A stretch of 64,000 nt of DNA from the NCBI GenBank assembly GCA_029907715.1, contig JARYLI010000005.1, positions 1-64,000 of the forward strand, in the 5' to 3' direction. A model generated the notes under the pieces. The model was not told the DNA's origin. It saw only the letters and a program-made list of their open reading frames with translations, and ran no database searches. The stretch comes from Methanothrix sp. Its GTDB lineage: Archaea; Halobacteriota; Methanosarcinia; Methanotrichales; Methanotrichaceae. The stretch's first letter is position 1. Each line of letters begins with the position of its first letter. A program made the position numbers and the translations under genes. Below, in pieces: positions 52,596 through 61,570 of the stretch.

Positions 52596-52928
52596 ATGAA
52601 CTATGGCTACACGGGCTATGTGGCCACGCAGGGCTCTGACGAGGTGGATATCACCGATTTCCTCAGAAGTCTCGGATTCCTGGAGGACGAGATCTTCAGC
52701 GTTGTGTACGAGCTGAACTCATACAGAACGATACCCGGCACAACTCTGGAGAGATACATCCACAGAGTCGTATCATCCATAGTTGATGAGGAGAGATTGT
52801 CATTCCTCAAAGGGCTCCTGGTGGGAATAGCCATACGTCAGGTTGTCGATACGATCCAGGACGATGATGAGCCGCCGCTCAGTGATGAGGAGGCGCTGCT
52901 GCTGGAGGAGCTGAGGAGGCTCTCCTGA
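52596..52928 (+). CDS. Uncharacterised small acidic protein
   Basis: A 110-residue protein, acidic, largely helical, with no signal peptide or cysteines. The middle (EEERLSFLKGLLVGIAIRQVV-like) is amphipathic and a Leu/Glu-rich tail ends LLLEELRRLS. I do not recognise it. A leaderless promoter with an operator-like palindrome supports it being a real, regulated gene. Confidence 0.7.
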   Translation: MNYGYTGYVATQGSDEVDITDFLRSLGFLEDEIFSVVYELNSYRTIPGTTLERYIHRVVSSIVDEERLSFLKGLLVGIAIRQVVDTIQDDDEPPLSDEEALLLEELRRLS

Positions 52929-53187
52929 TTGGGAATTCAGCACACAGACTCCGGTCTTCATGCCTGACAGGATTTCAAATGCACAGCATTTGACGGACCT
53001 GCGGCGCACTCGCCTGCTCCGACAGCTGCCATCGCGTGCTCGATGTAGCTGGGCTGAGGGAAATTCAGCCTGCCCTATCATTTGGCTTATCTTTTTGATC
53101 GTATTACAGATGAATATGTGCCATGTGTCTCCAAGCCTGCATGGTCCCGAGTTGCTGGCACAGAGGATTCATCTGCCCTAAGACAAT

Positions 53188-53604
53188 TCAGAGATTCAGC
53201 AGATCTCTGTGTGCTTTCCTGCAAGCAAACAGCATCTCTCTGTAACTCGGGCTGTAATGCAGATGGCTCGTGCATCTGCAATCGGTGCATCCGAAACGCG
53301 CTACAGGGATGCAATTCACGCCGATCCTCCTGGCTGCCTCACATTCTAGATCCCTATCGGTTGCTGTGGTGATGACATCCCTCAAAATGACATGTGGAAG
53401 GAGATAATCGATATGCCAGCGGCGCGTGGCGTTCTCACCATTCATCACCGCAATATGGCGATTTATCCGCCTGAAGCCGCCCGGGCCGCGGGCAGAGCCG
53501 GTGTACGCGTAGTATCCTTCTGGAAACAGAATCTCGCCGAGAGAGCCAACTCTTATCCGGATCCCATGCTCCAGGTCCAGTATCAGGGTGTAGATGCCTC
53601 GCAT
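53188..53604 (-). CDS. DUF123 / GIY-YIG-like Uri nuclease-family protein
   Basis: A 138-residue protein starting MRGIYTLILD (ATG 53604). The GYYAYTGSARGPGG segment is the modified GIY-YIG core of DUF123, with RRWHIDYLL and a C-terminal GCTDCRCTSHL cysteine/His cluster. In other genomes this domain occurs alone or fused to endonuclease III. It follows the marker-10 gene by 22 bases. Confidence 0.88.
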   Translation of the reverse strand: MRGIYTLILDLEHGIRIRVGSLGEILFPEGYYAYTGSARGPGGFRRINRHIAVMNGENATRRWHIDYLLPHVILRDVITTATDRDLECEAARRIGVNCIPVARFGCTDCRCTSHLHYSPSYREMLFACRKAHRDLLNL

Positions 53605-53626
53605 CCTGATCTCCGCGTTCGCGTTC

Positions 53627-54889
53627 TTACACGCCGAGCGCGTTGATCTCATCGATCAGCTCGGCGAAGGCCTCAAGCTCTAGCTCTATGACCTCCTCCT
53701 CTGTCATCGAGATGCTCATCTCGCCATCGACTGTGAGCCTGTCCGGACCTCTCACTATCAGCCTGTCGATACCATCCCTTGAGAGCTCCTTTTTCACCTC
53801 CCTCTCATGCGCAAGCATTCTCCCCGGAATGACGACGGTCCTTCTGACCCTGGAGAGGTCCACATCCCTGAGATCGTCGATCGTCATGAGGCATGCTACG
53901 TCCTTCTTCGTGGCGATAACATTCACATCTCCACCCAGCGCGGAGAATATCCTCTCCAGCAGCGGAGCGGCTATCGATCCCGTGATGATCGTCGCAGATC
54001 TCCTCAGCTCCGGGAGGGATCTGAGCCTCTCGGTATTGTGGGACAGAGCAAAAGGCGCCTTCGTCTCCGGGTCCCAGAGTGGAGTTCCGGTTATCCTGAT
54101 TCTGTATCTCTGATTCATCTCAGTAACAGTGTCCCTGAACTCCTCGACGGTGTGAACATCCTGCCCTGGGATGATAGGCGCATTTCCCAGTATCAATCCC
54201 TGCTCAGGATGGTTTGCGAACCTCATCAGGATCAGGCCCTTTGCTCCCATGTCCTCGAGATCCTGGCATGTCCTCTCAAGGACCTCCCTGTCGTTCACGC
54301 CCTTCAGCAGGACCGCTGCAGCATAGACATCACACCTCTCGCAGAATATCCTCAGGTTTGATAGAGCCGCCTCTGGATGCTTATCATGCATGTATTTCCG
54401 TCTCAGCTCAGGATCTGTGGAGAAGACTGTGAATGAGACCTCTCTGACGCCCGCGTCCACAAGCTCATCCGCCTCATCGCCCCGCTTGAAGCCCTTGCCG
54501 CTGGTGTACCCCAGATGTATCGGGACGCTCTTCTGACCGAGAATCCTCACAAGCTTCAGAAGATCCGGATAGCAGCTCAGGTCTCCACCACCGCTTATGG
54601 TCACCTTGTCCGGCGTGGCTCCATAAGAGGCCTGGGCGACATCGAACACCACCGCATCGATCGGCTTGAATCCGGGGTAGCCCTCGATTATGGCCCTGGT
54701 GCAGTAATCGCAGCCCTTCCTGAACGGAAGACAGTGCTTGCAGCCGAAGGGCGGAACCGGCTTCACGCCCCTGAAGTAGCAGTAGGTGCAGAAGCCACCG
54801 CAATCAATGCCGGGCCTGCCGCCAACATCTGCGAGTATCTCCATGAGAGCGAGTCTGTCCGGGAACATAAAAAGGTTGGCGATCGACAC
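53627..54889 (-). CDS. mmp10: Methanogenesis marker protein 10, radical SAM McrA arginine C-methyltransferase
   Basis: A 420-residue protein. CGGFCTYCYF is the C-x3-C-x2-C cluster motif, followed by CKHCLPFRKGCDYC, characteristic of marker 10. TISGGGDLSCYPDL is the SAM-binding part. Mmp10 makes the 5-methylarginine in the McrA active site and uses cobalamin. It is physically separate from the MCR activation operon at 41-48 kb. Confidence 0.94.
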   Translation of the reverse strand: MSIANLFMFPDRLALMEILADVGGRPGIDCGGFCTYCYFRGVKPVPPFGCKHCLPFRKGCDYCTRAIIEGYPGFKPIDAVVFDVAQASYGATPDKVTISGGGDLSCYPDLLKLVRILGQKSVPIHLGYTSGKGFKRGDEADELVDAGVREVSFTVFSTDPELRRKYMHDKHPEAALSNLRIFCERCDVYAAAVLLKGVNDREVLERTCQDLEDMGAKGLILMRFANHPEQGLILGNAPIIPGQDVHTVEEFRDTVTEMNQRYRIRITGTPLWDPETKAPFALSHNTERLRSLPELRRSATIITGSIAAPLLERIFSALGGDVNVIATKKDVACLMTIDDLRDVDLSRVRRTVVIPGRMLAHEREVKKELSRDGIDRLIVRGPDRLTVDGEMSISMTEEEVIELELEAFAELIDEINALGV

Positions 54890-55205
54890 TGTCCTGGAGA
54901 TCTACCCGACTGATGTAGCGGATGATCGGCCAGGTTCGAATAGACGACAAGATGTCTGGCCATCTGTGGTTGCAGTATCACCCGATACGGTATTCGAATC
55001 GACGAGTTCTGACGCATCCAACCTCGTGGATATCATGCAGCATTATGCCAGAGCAGTATTCCTGATAGCTGATAGCGTTCAGTTATTCGAGCCCATGATC
55101 CTCAACCCCATACGATCTGGCAAAGGCGATAAACAGTCTGGCAGATTACGAATGTATCGACTCCATCACAAAAAACCCATGCTGCAGGCATTTTTGCTAC
55201 AATTG
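54890..55205. other. Intergenic, no gene seen
   Basis: No convincing gene. The end of the region, from 55206, is promoter sequence for the FmdE-domain gene. Confidence 0.3.
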
Positions 55206-55225
55206 TTAAGATTAATCTTAAATAG
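55206..55225 (+). promoter_or_regulatory. 16-bp palindrome overlapping the FmdE-gene promoter
   Basis: TTAAGATTAATCTTAA at 55206-55221 is a perfect palindrome. It overlaps a TTAAATA TATA-like box at 55218-55224, 33-40 bases before the ATG. Binding there would block TBP/TFB, so it is a good repressor-site candidate. The regulator is unknown. Confidence 0.6.
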
Positions 55226-55257
55226 TAGTATACTAATATTCCAAAATCGGTGATGGT

Positions 55258-56349
55258 ATGATGAGATTTGTTTTAAGTAGTATCTGCATCACCCTTGTCC
55301 TGATATCATGCGCGTTTGCAGACGATGCCGCGATACAGGAGATTGGTGTCAGAGCTGCAGAGAAGGCGATGAGCGAGTTATCCTTCCAGAAAGGCGATGA
55401 GAACATACTTGTTTTGACGAATGCTGGTTACGCGATCGTCTCAGGCATGACCACCCAGAAGGCGCTGAAGGGAGTCTCAGAGACCGCAGGCTGCTCTCAT
55501 GGCGACGGAAACCTCTTTCAGGTTCTGAGGCCGCACTGGAAGCCGCTGTGGTTCTACTTCTTCGATAAGAACAGCAAAGAGGCGCTGTATCTGGAAGTGA
55601 AGGCGGAGGCGCTCTCGATGAGTCTAGAGGGGTTGAAAGCTGCGTCGGATGATGCAGTCTTCTCAAAGATCTCAAAGGCAAATGTGGATCTCGATTACCT
55701 ATTGAACAACACCGATGAAGGTAACAGAACTTTTAACGAGAAGATCTTCGATGGGAACGAGTTCTCGCTTGTGGGAATATCAAATGTGTGGGCCAGGAAC
55801 GCAAGCTTCGACTTCATTCAGGCAGCTTCATTCCACGACCATCTCTGCCCCGGAGTCACCAGCGGATACATGATCGCGAAATACGTGGAGAAGGAGCTGC
55901 CGATAAACAGCAGCGCTGAGAGCTACAAGGTGATAGCAGTGCCTCCATGGTGCAAGGATGACGCACTCCAGATTCTCTGGGATGCGACGGTCGGAAAGAG
56001 CGGCATCTTCGTCATGGCTCTGACGGATACAGAGAAGAACGCGCTCAGGGCGAAGTACAACCAGAGCGACGTCGCAGGGATATTCGTTAGATGGAACGAT
56101 ACCGCAAAGCAGGGGGATGCGCTGGTTCTGAGCTTCAACTGGACTAGGATGTACGAGCTCACGGAGACGAAGGACTGGAAGGGCCCATCCTGGGCACCGA
56201 AGCTCGTGATGGATGTTCGCATGATGGACTACTGGGATGAGCCAGAGATCGCGGTGAGCGTTATAAAGAGATTCCAGGTTGACCAGAATATGCTGGCCCA
56301 GCTCCAGAACGCTGGCATGCATCCCCTGAAGGTTGCGGGAGTGATGTGA
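55258..56349 (+). CDS. Secreted FmdE-domain protein
   Basis: A 363-residue protein with a signal peptide (MMRFVLSSICITLVLISCAFA). The second half has FHDHLCPGVTSGYMIAKYV, the metal/cysteine motif of the FmdE fold seen in tungsten/molybdenum formylmethanofuran dehydrogenase gene clusters. WCKDDALQ near residue 224 adds another conserved Cys. The first half is a divergent duplication without the HDHLCPG site. An exported location is unlike the cytoplasmic FmdE. Together with the solute-binding protein and CooC downstream, a role in metal acquisition is likely (inference). Confidence 0.85.
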   Translation: MMRFVLSSICITLVLISCAFADDAAIQEIGVRAAEKAMSELSFQKGDENILVLTNAGYAIVSGMTTQKALKGVSETAGCSHGDGNLFQVLRPHWKPLWFYFFDKNSKEALYLEVKAEALSMSLEGLKAASDDAVFSKISKANVDLDYLLNNTDEGNRTFNEKIFDGNEFSLVGISNVWARNASFDFIQAASFHDHLCPGVTSGYMIAKYVEKELPINSSAESYKVIAVPPWCKDDALQILWDATVGKSGIFVMALTDTEKNALRAKYNQSDVAGIFVRWNDTAKQGDALVLSFNWTRMYELTETKDWKGPSWAPKLVMDVRMMDYWDEPEIAVSVIKRFQVDQNMLAQLQNAGMHPLKVAGVM

Positions 56350-56538
56350 GGGACATAATCCCTCCTTTATATTTAGCAACTTTAATGACCTCTACCAATA
56401 AATACGACACTTTAGTTGCCAGATTAAATTGATGAGCCAGACTTGTTGCAAGCAATTTCATTAAAGATGTTATTCAATGACAAAGAATTCATATATGTAG
56501 GAAAAATTTCATATTAACTTGAAAAGGAGATGTAGAAC

Positions 56539-58071
56539 ATGAGCAGGTTGGTAAAGATCCTCTGCACTGCCATGCTGATATCGCTTCTTCTGCCGGCAGT
56601 TGCAGAGGAGATACCGGTATACACGATAGCGGACACGACCGGGGACTGGGGGTACCCATCGCCGTACCTCCACTACTCCAGGGGTCCCGGATATGTGCGG
56701 ATGAGCTTCATCTTCGATACCTTGGTCTGGAAGGACCAGAACGGCTTCGTGCCTGCGCTCGCAGAGAGCTGGGAGTATCTGAAGGACGAGAACGCGTACA
56801 TCTTCAATCTGAATCCGAACGCGAAATGGCATGACGGCGAGCCATTCACAGCGGACGATGTGGTCTTCACGATCAACTACATAAAAGAGCATCCGTACCA
56901 GTGGGTCGACAGCAGCACTGTGGATAGGGCTGAGAAGATCGATGATCACACGGTTAAGATCTACCTGGCGAAGCCCTACGCCCCGTTCCTGGACCAGGTC
57001 GCAGGTACACTGCCGATCCTCCCGGAGCACATCTACATCGATGTGACGAAGCCGGAGGATTTCCAGGATGCGAAGGCGCTTACAGGCACAGGACCGTTCA
57101 AGCTTGTCGATTACAACAAGGCCCAGGGCACCTATCTGTACGAGGCTAATGAGGATTACTACCAGGGCGCTCCGAAGGTGAAGCAGCTCAAGTTCGTCAA
57201 GCTGAGCGAGGAGATGGCAGGGCCGGCGCTGAAGCGAGGCGAGGTCGATGCTGCGGCTGTGCCTCCAGAGGTCGCTGAGGGGCTCAGGGGCAGCTTCGTG
57301 GTTCTCGAGGGCGCGCACGACTGGCTCGCGAAGCTCATGATAAACCACAAGAAGGAGCCGTTCTCCGATGTCAGGTTCAGACAGGCTCTTGCGTATTCCA
57401 TAGACAGGGAGAAGCTCGTTGAGATAGCCCAGCGCGGGTATGGTGTTCCTGCGAGCCCCGGCCTCTTCGCGCCTGACAGCGAGTGGTACAATCCGGATGT
57501 TGAGCAGTATGCCCATGATCCGGAGAAGGCGGGCGAGCTCCTGAAGGAGCTGGGGTATGAGAAGAAGGGGGTCTTCTTCGAGAAGGACGGAAAGACGCTG
57601 GAGGTTGAGCTTCTCGTCACATCGAGCAATGAGCGCGCTGGCGAGCTCATAAAAAGAGATCTGGAGGAGGCGGGCATAAAGGTCAACATGCGCAGCGTCG
57701 ACTCGAAGACTCTTGATAACGCGGTCAACGAGTGGAACTTCGATCTCGCGCTCAGCGGGCACGGCGGAATGGGCGGAGATCCGGCGATACTGAACAAGGT
57801 GATCACAGGGTCTGGCTTCAACAGCGCCAGATACGATAACCAGGAGCTGAGTGATCTTCTCAAGAGGGAGATCTCGGAGATGGATCCGGAGAAGAGAAGA
57901 GAGCTGGTGAACGAGATACAGGAGGTCTACGCGAGAGAACTTCCAGCGCTCCCGCTCTACTACCCGACCAACTACTGGGCACACGACGGGAAGGTCGATC
58001 TCTTCTACACAAAGAACGGCGTTGGGAGCGGCGTGCCAATTCCGCTGAACAAGATGGCCTTCCTGGCCTGA
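56539..58071 (+). CDS. ABC-type solute-binding protein, family 5 (peptide/nickel)
   Basis: A 510-residue exported protein. Signal peptide (MSRLVKILCTAMLISLLLPAVAE) without a lipobox. Family-5 signatures: FIFDTLVWKDQNG, WHDGEPFTADDVVFTINY and FRQALAYSIDREKLVE. It binds peptides, nickel chelates or similar; in a nickel-rich metabolism (MCR, CODH) nickel is plausible. No permease or ATPase genes follow; the next gene is CooC after a T8 run. The ribosome-binding site is AAAAGGAGATG. Confidence 0.9.
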   Translation: MSRLVKILCTAMLISLLLPAVAEEIPVYTIADTTGDWGYPSPYLHYSRGPGYVRMSFIFDTLVWKDQNGFVPALAESWEYLKDENAYIFNLNPNAKWHDGEPFTADDVVFTINYIKEHPYQWVDSSTVDRAEKIDDHTVKIYLAKPYAPFLDQVAGTLPILPEHIYIDVTKPEDFQDAKALTGTGPFKLVDYNKAQGTYLYEANEDYYQGAPKVKQLKFVKLSEEMAGPALKRGEVDAAAVPPEVAEGLRGSFVVLEGAHDWLAKLMINHKKEPFSDVRFRQALAYSIDREKLVEIAQRGYGVPASPGLFAPDSEWYNPDVEQYAHDPEKAGELLKELGYEKKGVFFEKDGKTLEVELLVTSSNERAGELIKRDLEEAGIKVNMRSVDSKTLDNAVNEWNFDLALSGHGGMGGDPAILNKVITGSGFNSARYDNQELSDLLKREISEMDPEKRRELVNEIQEVYARELPALPLYYPTNYWAHDGKVDLFYTKNGVGSGVPIPLNKMAFLA

Positions 58072-58088
58072 ATTTTTTTTGGAGGTGG

Positions 58089-58841
58089 ATGATGAAGATA
58101 CTGATATGCGGCAAGGGCGGTAGCGGTAAGAGCACAGTTTCAGCTCTTCTCGCCAGGGAGATTGCTGGAAGGGGCACGAGGGTTCTTGTGGTCGATGCTG
58201 ACGAGTCCAACTTCGGAATTTACAGGATGCTCGGCTTTGATCAGCCGAAAGACTTCATGGAATCCTTAGGAGGAAAGAGGGCGCTCAGTGAGAGACTGAT
58301 GCGTTTCATCAGATCCGAACGGAGAGAGGCGCTGAGCATAATTCCAGAGGAGTTCCAGATAAAGGATATACCTCCGGAGGTCGTGGTTGGTGATGAGATG
58401 GTAAAGCTCGTCGCCATAGGCAAGATCCACAACTTCGGCGAAGGGTGCGCGTGCCCCATGGGCGCTCTCGCCCGGGAGTTTCTGGAGAAGCTCAGGACCA
58501 ATGGAGAATATGTGATCGTCGATACAGACGCTGGAATAGAGCACTTTGGGAGGGGTGTGGAGACAGGCTGCGATAAGATCGTGGCTGTCATAGATCCATG
58601 CTACGAGTCTGTACAGCTATCTGAGAAGATAGCTGAGATGGGCGAAAAGATTGGAAAAGATGTGTTTTTCATCGTGAACAGAATCGATGAGGACTCTGAG
58701 GACATCCTGGATATGATCGACAGGGACAGGGTCATCGGCGTGATACCGAAACGTAAGGATCTATTCAGGGCAAGCCTGACCGGCGGAGCACTCCCAGAGA
58801 TCGCGATAATGGGAGAGATCGCCGACAGGCTGATCAGATAG
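58089..58841 (+). CDS. cooC: CooC-type nickel-insertion ATPase
   Basis: A 250-residue P-loop ATPase of the MinD/ArsA class. Walker A GKGGSGKST (deviant), VVDADESN switch, and the CACPMGAL motif (CXC, nickel-binding in CooC). It inserts nickel into CO dehydrogenase/acetyl-CoA synthase, the key enzyme for splitting acetate. A run of eight T residues (58073-58080) precedes its RBS, possibly ending the upstream transcript. Confidence 0.93.
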   Translation: MMKILICGKGGSGKSTVSALLAREIAGRGTRVLVVDADESNFGIYRMLGFDQPKDFMESLGGKRALSERLMRFIRSERREALSIIPEEFQIKDIPPEVVVGDEMVKLVAIGKIHNFGEGCACPMGALAREFLEKLRTNGEYVIVDTDAGIEHFGRGVETGCDKIVAVIDPCYESVQLSEKIAEMGEKIGKDVFFIVNRIDEDSEDILDMIDRDRVIGVIPKRKDLFRASLTGGALPEIAIMGEIADRLIR

Positions 58842-58865
58842 ATGGAACAACATAGTATCTCCTTC

Positions 58866-58902
58866 AGTCACAAGCTCCGGTCTTCAGGTCGGGCAGTTGG
58901 CA
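58866..58902 (+). mobile_element. Possible IS200/IS605-like end hairpin
   Basis: AAGCTCCGGTCTTCAGGTCGGG can fold as a 6-bp stem (two G-U pairs) around TTCA. The AAGCTCC...CAGTTGG context resembles TnpB-element right ends. Could equally be the cooC terminator. Confidence 0.3.
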
Positions 58903-58912
58903 GATGGGATGA

Positions 58913-59371
58913 ATGGACATGGAGAGCGAGATGGTACTAAGACCCATTGGGGTGATCCACACCCCCTTCACCAGCAGGGCCGAGGCGCCGCACCAGGGCA
59001 GGGTCTCCAGAGAGATCTGCGAGATCGAGATCTTTCCCGAGTTTGAGGATGGGCTGATGGATATTGAGAAATGCACGCATCTCATAGTGCTTTACTGGCT
59101 GGACAGAGCAGACAGAACGAAGCTCAGAGCTGTACCGCCTCATGACGGCCGTGTCCATGGGGTCTTTGCGACACGATCCCCGGATCGGCCGAATCCGGTG
59201 GCATTCAGTGTCGCAGAGCTGCTGTCTGTGGATGGGAGAAGGCTGCAGGTCAGGGGCCTGGACGCACTCGACGGCACACCGCTGATCGATATAAAGCCGT
59301 ACTCTCCGGGAATAGATTGCGTTCCGGATGCTAAGATCGGCTGGTGGGATGAGAAGCAGAGCGGGAAGTGA
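58913..59371 (+). CDS. TrmO/TsaA-family tRNA t6A37 methyltransferase
   Basis: A 152-residue single-domain beta-barrel protein. Motifs: RPIGVIHTPF, APHQGRVS, VFATRSPDRPNPVAFSV and SPGIDC, all characteristic of TsaA/TrmO. In bacteria it uses SAM to methylate t6A37 in tRNA-Thr. In archaea the family is less certain. It lies 71 bases after cooC. Confidence 0.9.
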   Translation: MDMESEMVLRPIGVIHTPFTSRAEAPHQGRVSREICEIEIFPEFEDGLMDIEKCTHLIVLYWLDRADRTKLRAVPPHDGRVHGVFATRSPDRPNPVAFSVAELLSVDGRRLQVRGLDALDGTPLIDIKPYSPGIDCVPDAKIGWWDEKQSGK

Positions 59372-59388
59372 GAGTTCCTGGAGGATCC

Positions 59389-60555
59389 TCAAAACCGGAG
59401 CAGATTGAGAATAAATCGCGGCAGCATGCCTGGCATGGCTCTTGCCACGTTCAAAAAAGCATTCGCGCTCTTTTTCCACAGACCTCCAGATGCCAGCAGA
59501 TCACGGCCGGAGAGGGAGAGAAAGAGCCGGTCGATCTCATCATCGCTCATCGATCTGAGACTCTCAAGCGATGCCCTTCCGAGAACGTATTCGAGGCCGA
59601 GCTCCCGCCACCACCTTCTGCTGTACTCTGAGAGGCGCTTCCCGGATGCATCTCCTGCCAGGGCAGCTCTGCCTGCAACGTCGCCGCATATCGAACCGGC
59701 GTGCATCGAGTAGGCTAGCCCGCTCTGGGCTGCAGCCCCGCCTGTGACCATTATACTATCATCAACAATCCTCCCCGGAAGTGCTGCGATCGGGTCGCCG
59801 CCCCGCCTGGTCTCCATGATCCTCATCTGCTCCAGGCCGTGATATGAGTCGGCTCTTCTTCTGATGAACCTCTTCAGGAACGCGTCCAGAAACATCTGAA
59901 CGTCTCTCCCGTGGCGTCTCACAAAGACCCCCAGCGTGGCCATGTCATCGCCAGCGGGTGAGAACGTGGCCTTCCATCCCGGTGCTATGCTCCCCACCCA
60001 GTACTCGAACCGATCCTCCTCCCCGATGCCCGGATGGCGCACATCGACCTCGACAGCCCAGGCCACGTCCTCTGGATGACGCATGGTTTTGATTCCCAGA
60101 GATGATGCAATCCGAGAATCCACACCGGCAGCATCTATGACGATCCTGGCATCGATCACATCGCCGGAGGAGAGCGAGAGCTCCATGCCATTCGAGGATC
60201 TCGATACAGACCTGACCTCTGATTCGATGATCTCAGCACCGCAGTCGGCTGCTGAGTTCAGGTGATGAGCATAAAACCTCTTCCTGTCCAGGAAATGGCC
60301 TCTTGCATCGATCTCAAGGGTATGGCCTGATGGGGAGACGAGCCGCATGCCACTGACCTGATGAATGGAGAACCGATCCACATTGAGATATGCAACAGAT
60401 GCCATCCCATCGAATACCGTGTTGGCATTCGGCACCGATGCGAGATCCCTGTCGACGAGCACGGTCCTCGCGCCGGTACGGGCAGAGCATGCTGCAGCAG
60501 AGAGCCCGGCGGGCGATGCGCCGACAATAGCAACATCAAACTTCACCCTTCTCAT
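59389..60555 (-). CDS. Geranylgeranyl-reductase-family flavoprotein
   Basis: A 388-residue enzyme. ATG 60555 follows a good RBS (GGGGGAG). FDVAIVGASPAGLSAA is the FAD-binding Rossmann motif and VIDAAGVDSRIA the second. The fold matches digeranylgeranylglycerophospholipid reductases that saturate archaeal lipid tails or prenyl quinone-like carriers (such as methanophenazine). The exact substrate cannot be told. Confidence 0.85.
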   Translation of the reverse strand: MRRVKFDVAIVGASPAGLSAAACSARTGARTVLVDRDLASVPNANTVFDGMASVAYLNVDRFSIHQVSGMRLVSPSGHTLEIDARGHFLDRKRFYAHHLNSAADCGAEIIESEVRSVSRSSNGMELSLSSGDVIDARIVIDAAGVDSRIASSLGIKTMRHPEDVAWAVEVDVRHPGIGEEDRFEYWVGSIAPGWKATFSPAGDDMATLGVFVRRHGRDVQMFLDAFLKRFIRRRADSYHGLEQMRIMETRRGGDPIAALPGRIVDDSIMVTGGAAAQSGLAYSMHAGSICGDVAGRAALAGDASGKRLSEYSRRWWRELGLEYVLGRASLESLRSMSDDEIDRLFLSLSGRDLLASGGLWKKSANAFLNVARAMPGMLPRFILNLLRF

Positions 60556-60817
60556 GGATCTCCCCCAGGGCATCTGTTCAAGCCGGATCATCTATGATCA
60601 TCTTATTAGCATGATAAAAAAGCATCATGCATTCAGAAGCGATCTGCGTTGTGATCCCTCTGGTCACCATGCTTCATGGCTGTTTATACATTCATCGGTT
60701 ATTCTGCAGACTCAGCGGTCGATCAGGCGATTGTGGAGCTTTTTCAAAAACCGGCATGCTCGGACGATCGTATCAAAAACTCATATCATCCAAAACCCGT
60801 ACAGGAGCAGCCCCGTA
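60556..60817. other. Intergenic, no gene seen
   Basis: No convincing coding sequence or repeat. It includes the promoter of the flavoprotein gene and the tRNA-Pro 3' side. Confidence 0.3.
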
Positions 60818-60890
60818 TGGGGCCATCGCGATTTGAACGCGAGTCACAGGACCCCCAGTCCTGTAGGATACCAGGCTACCCTATGGCCCC
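60818..60890 (-). tRNA. tRNA-Pro (GGG anticodon)
   Basis: A 73-base cloverleaf on the minus strand. Acceptor stem GGGGCCA/TGGCCCC; anticodon arm CAGGA-CTGGGGG-TCCTG with anticodon GGG; T-arm with TTCAAAT. No intron; CCA not encoded. A TATA-like CTTATATTG lies about 42-50 bases upstream (60932-60940). Confidence 0.95.
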
Positions 60891-61427
60891 AAGACACAGG
60901 CTGGCTTGAGTTGGCCCAGCTGCAATATAAGGGTTTCCCCAAATATGACGGGAAACAGGTGGTGTGGCCGTCAGCCAGATATAACGTCTCAGCCCATGCA
61001 CCTCAAAGCTGGAGTGTGTGAAACTCCAGGAGCGCCAAGGCAGAGCATACGGGTCGTGTACTTGTTTGATTGAACATCTTTTATACTTTCGTCAAATTAT
61101 ATTTGATTCAGTTATGTGTGTACTCGAATAGCCGAACTGGCCATCAGATTCTGCATGCATTGGCATAATGCCACATGAATCTCATAATGTCGCATGCTTC
61201 TGAATTCAATGATGCAAGTCACAATCGACACGGGTGCACAACTGCAGCGGGCGATCTGTCATGTTCAGCACGTTCAAATCCGGCGGATCTTCGAGGATGC
61301 ATATGAATAAATGTTCCAAAGTGTATGGCCGGTTTGTCGTTACATTTTAGCGTCATCAAAAGCTCCATCCATGGTGCACCTTATGCGCTAATTTTAAATA
61401 GAGTTACCTACATTATCAATTAAAATA
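60891..61427. other. Long intergenic region before the OFA permease
   Basis: No gene seen in 60950-61390. A TATA-like ATTTTAAATAG is at 61391-61401. Confidence 0.35.
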
Positions 61428-61449
61428 AACCTGATGCATTCATCAGGTT
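61428..61449 (+). promoter_or_regulatory. 9-bp perfect hairpin in the leader of the OFA permease
   Basis: AACCTGATG-CATT-CATCAGGTT forms a perfect 9-bp stem with a 4-base loop. It lies about 27-50 bases after the TATA-like box at 61391-61401, so at or just after the transcription start, in a leader of about 145 bases. It may be an operator (as DNA palindrome) or a regulatory RNA hairpin. Confidence 0.5.
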
Positions 61450-61570
61450 TGCCAAAGTGGTAAAGGAGGGTAGTGAAGAGAGTGGCGATTGGAATTTTAT
61501 AATAATTAAACTGTATAATAAATTAGTACAATTTGTATAGCATGCAGAGCATCCTGAAGAGGTGTTATTC

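Noticed and set aside
56509-57984. 491-residue minus-strand open frame across the solute-binding protein
   Set aside because: Antisense shadow; the plus-strand protein has a clear signal peptide and family motifs.
60627-60909. Short open frames near tRNA-Pro
   Set aside because: They overlap the tRNA and have no ribosome-binding site or conserved sequence.
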